Source of the DNA: Halomontanus rarus
Lineage (GTDB): Archaea; Halobacteriota; Halobacteria; Halobacteriales; Natrialbaceae
Reading direction: 5' to 3'
DNA length: 64,000 bases
Assembly (NCBI RefSeq): GCF_017357405.1
Contig: NZ_CP071597.1
Coordinates: forward strand, 3,534,001-3,598,000
Positions 62,752-64,000 of this stretch are shown in pieces (position 1 is the stretch's first letter; each line of letters opens with the position of its first letter). The notes beneath the pieces were generated by a model, which worked only from the letters and a program-made list of their open reading frames with translations, ran no database searches and was not told where the DNA came from. Made by a program: the position numbers and the translations under genes.

Positions 62752-63518
62752 CGACGACCACGCGGACGAGAACGAGGGTGAAAGTCTGCGGCCTCACGCG
62801 CGAAGACGATCTGGAAACGGCGATCGCCGCCGGCGCGGACGCGATCGGCGTCATCTGCGACGTCTCGGTCGACACGCTGCGGGAGGTGTCTGTCGAGCGC
62901 GCGGCCGAACTCGTCGCCGCGGTGCCGCCGTTCGTGACCGCGGTCCTCGTGACCATGCCGCCGGATCCCGACCGGGCGATCGACCTGCTCGAGCGCGTCC
63001 AACCGGACGCCGTGCAGGTCCACGGGACGCTCTCGCCCGCCGAACTCGAGACCGTCCGCGCGGGGACCGACCCGACGCTGTCGGTTCTCTCGGTCGTCGA
63101 CGCCGACGACCTCGAGACCGCGACGGCCTACGACGACGTCGTCGACGCGCTCGTGGTCGATTCCGTCGACGCCGAAGGCGGCGGTGGAACCGGCCAGACC
63201 CACGACTGGGAGCGCACCCGGGACGCGACGGCCGACCTCGAGTCGCCGGTGGTGCTCGCCGGCGGACTGACTCCCGAGAACGTCGTCGACGCCGTCCGAA
63301 CGGTCGATCCGTTCGCCGTCGACGTCGCGAGCGGCGTCGAAGAACGGGGCGGAATCAAAGACTCCGACGCCGTCCGATCGTTCGTCGAACGGGTGACGGA
63401 CGGCCGTCGATCGTCGTCGTCAACGGAATCCGATTCCGGATCCGAACTCGAAGCCGACTTCGCCGCCGAGGCCGAACGCGAACCAGAAACCGAACACGAA
63501 CCAGAACCCGACCCCTGA
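62748..63518 (+). CDS. trpF: Phosphoribosylanthranilate isomerase
   Basis: 256 residues. VKVCGLTREDDLETAIAAGADAIG with the catalytic Cys, VQVHGTLS, and VLAGGLTPENV with VDVASGVEERGGIKD are TrpF landmarks. The last 45 residues are an extra Glu/Ser/Pro-rich acidic tail. It overlaps trpD by 4 bp and is 12 bp from trpE. Confidence 0.94.
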   Translation: MTTTTRTRTRVKVCGLTREDDLETAIAAGADAIGVICDVSVDTLREVSVERAAELVAAVPPFVTAVLVTMPPDPDRAIDLLERVQPDAVQVHGTLSPAELETVRAGTDPTLSVLSVVDADDLETATAYDDVVDALVVDSVDAEGGGGTGQTHDWERTRDATADLESPVVLAGGLTPENVVDAVRTVDPFAVDVASGVEERGGIKDSDAVRSFVERVTDGRRSSSSTESDSGSELEADFAAEAEREPETEHEPEPDP

Positions 63519-63530
63519 CCTGACACTACC

Positions 63531-64000
63531 ATGCCTAATACACCACACTTGGACCTCGACCGCGACGCCTTCCGCGATCACGCTCGCGGAACCGGTGAGG
63601 GGACCGACCGACCGGTCGTCGTCCGCACCGTCGCGACGCTCGAGGTCGAAACGACGCCGCTGGCAGCCTACGCCGCCCTCACCGGCCGCTCGGAGACGAG
63701 TGACCGGTCGCGGTCGCCCTACGCCTTCCTGCTCGAGAGCGCCGAAAAGACGGCCTCGAGCGACCCCGACGGCGCGTTCCGACCGAACTCCGCCCAGCCG
63801 GACCGTCACGCTCGTTTCTCCTACGTGGGGTACGACCCCGAGGCGGTGATCACCGTCGACCCCCAGACCGAGGGTTCGACCGTCGGCGTCGAGCCCCTCT
63901 CGGAAACCGCCCCGGTCGAGTCGATCGGGACCGACGACGCGGGTGATACCGTCGACTCCCTCCGAGCGGCCCTGCCCGACGCCCGCCTCGCGAACTTCCC
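63531..64000 (+). CDS. trpE: Anthranilate synthase component I (3' end outside window)
   Basis: The visible 156 residues contain the N-terminal regulatory domain of TrpE: PLAAYAALTGR, YAFLLESAEK and RFSYVGYDPEAVI. The Leu-Leu-Glu-Ser motif is the region that binds feedback tryptophan. The position after trpD and trpF matches the common haloarchaeal trpDFEG operon. The catalytic domain lies beyond the window. Confidence 0.88.
   Translation, partial: MPNTPHLDLDRDAFRDHARGTGEGTDRPVVVRTVATLEVETTPLAAYAALTGRSETSDRSRSPYAFLLESAEKTASSDPDGAFRPNSAQPDRHARFSYVGYDPEAVITVDPQTEGSTVGVEPLSETAPVESIGTDDAGDTVDSLRAALPDARLANF

Overview
The window is a stretch of GC-rich chromosome from a halophilic archaeon (class Halobacteria). 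The evidence is the strongly acidic proteome, two surface proteins with PGF-CTERM anchors, an archaeal TFB, a CDC48-family ATPase, a DacZ diadenylate cyclase, RadB, DUF555 and UPF0058 proteins, class III PHA synthase genes of the haloarchaeal type, leaderless starts behind TATA boxes, and two archaeal tRNA genes. The order within the class cannot be fixed from the sequence alone. Apart from one degenerate, compositionally different patch (about 35.1-37.5 kb), it looks like stable core chromosome; there is no intact transposase, integrase or CRISPR array.

Layout. 0-5.2 kb: the 3' part of a large surface glycoprotein, a second PGF-CTERM protein, and an MFS exporter behind a TetR-type operator. 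5.5-12 kb: a glutaredoxin-thioredoxin reductase fusion, two related small membrane proteins, an enolase-superfamily sugar-acid dehydratase with an operator-like palindrome, and a TFB gene. 12-20 kb: small conserved haloarchaeal proteins, an OGG-type DNA glycosylase, a beta-CASP exonuclease-like protein, acylphosphatase, NAD(P)HX repair (nnrE-nnrD) and moaC. 20-25.3 kb: polyhydroxyalkanoate metabolism (phaB; phaC-phaE-phaP-phaR on one strand, maoC/phaJ-like divergent). 25.4-29 kb: phosphohexomutase and nucleoside salvage (cdd, udp). 28.9-30.5 kb: dacZ-mscS, a c-di-AMP synthase next to a mechanosensitive channel. 31 kb: tRNA-Leu. 32-35 kb: coaD and malic enzyme. 37.5-44 kb: a complete five-gene oligopeptide-type ABC importer. 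45.7-54 kb: CDC48-family ATPase, larC, a divergent pair of secreted Q/N-rich repeat proteins, a RuvC-like protein and radB. 54-61 kb: an FNT-channel/UspA fusion, a CBS-HPF fusion, a lone lycopene-cyclase-type domain, a CAP-domain protein, a YihY-type membrane protein and a disordered acidic protein. 61.5-64 kb: tRNA-Val and the start of a trpDFE operon.

Most interesting items: (1) the divergent pair at 49.7-52.2 kb, whose larger member carries five copies of an about 50-residue curlin-like repeat and which may form a haloarchaeal amyloid or beta-solenoid fibre; (2) two elements lying 3' of tRNA-Leu and tRNA-Val that copy the 3' end of their own tRNA, carry it again in inverted form, and share a near-identical 20-nt core although they are 30 kb apart; (3) an array of perfect short hairpins with alternating conserved spacers at 36.9-37.1 kb.
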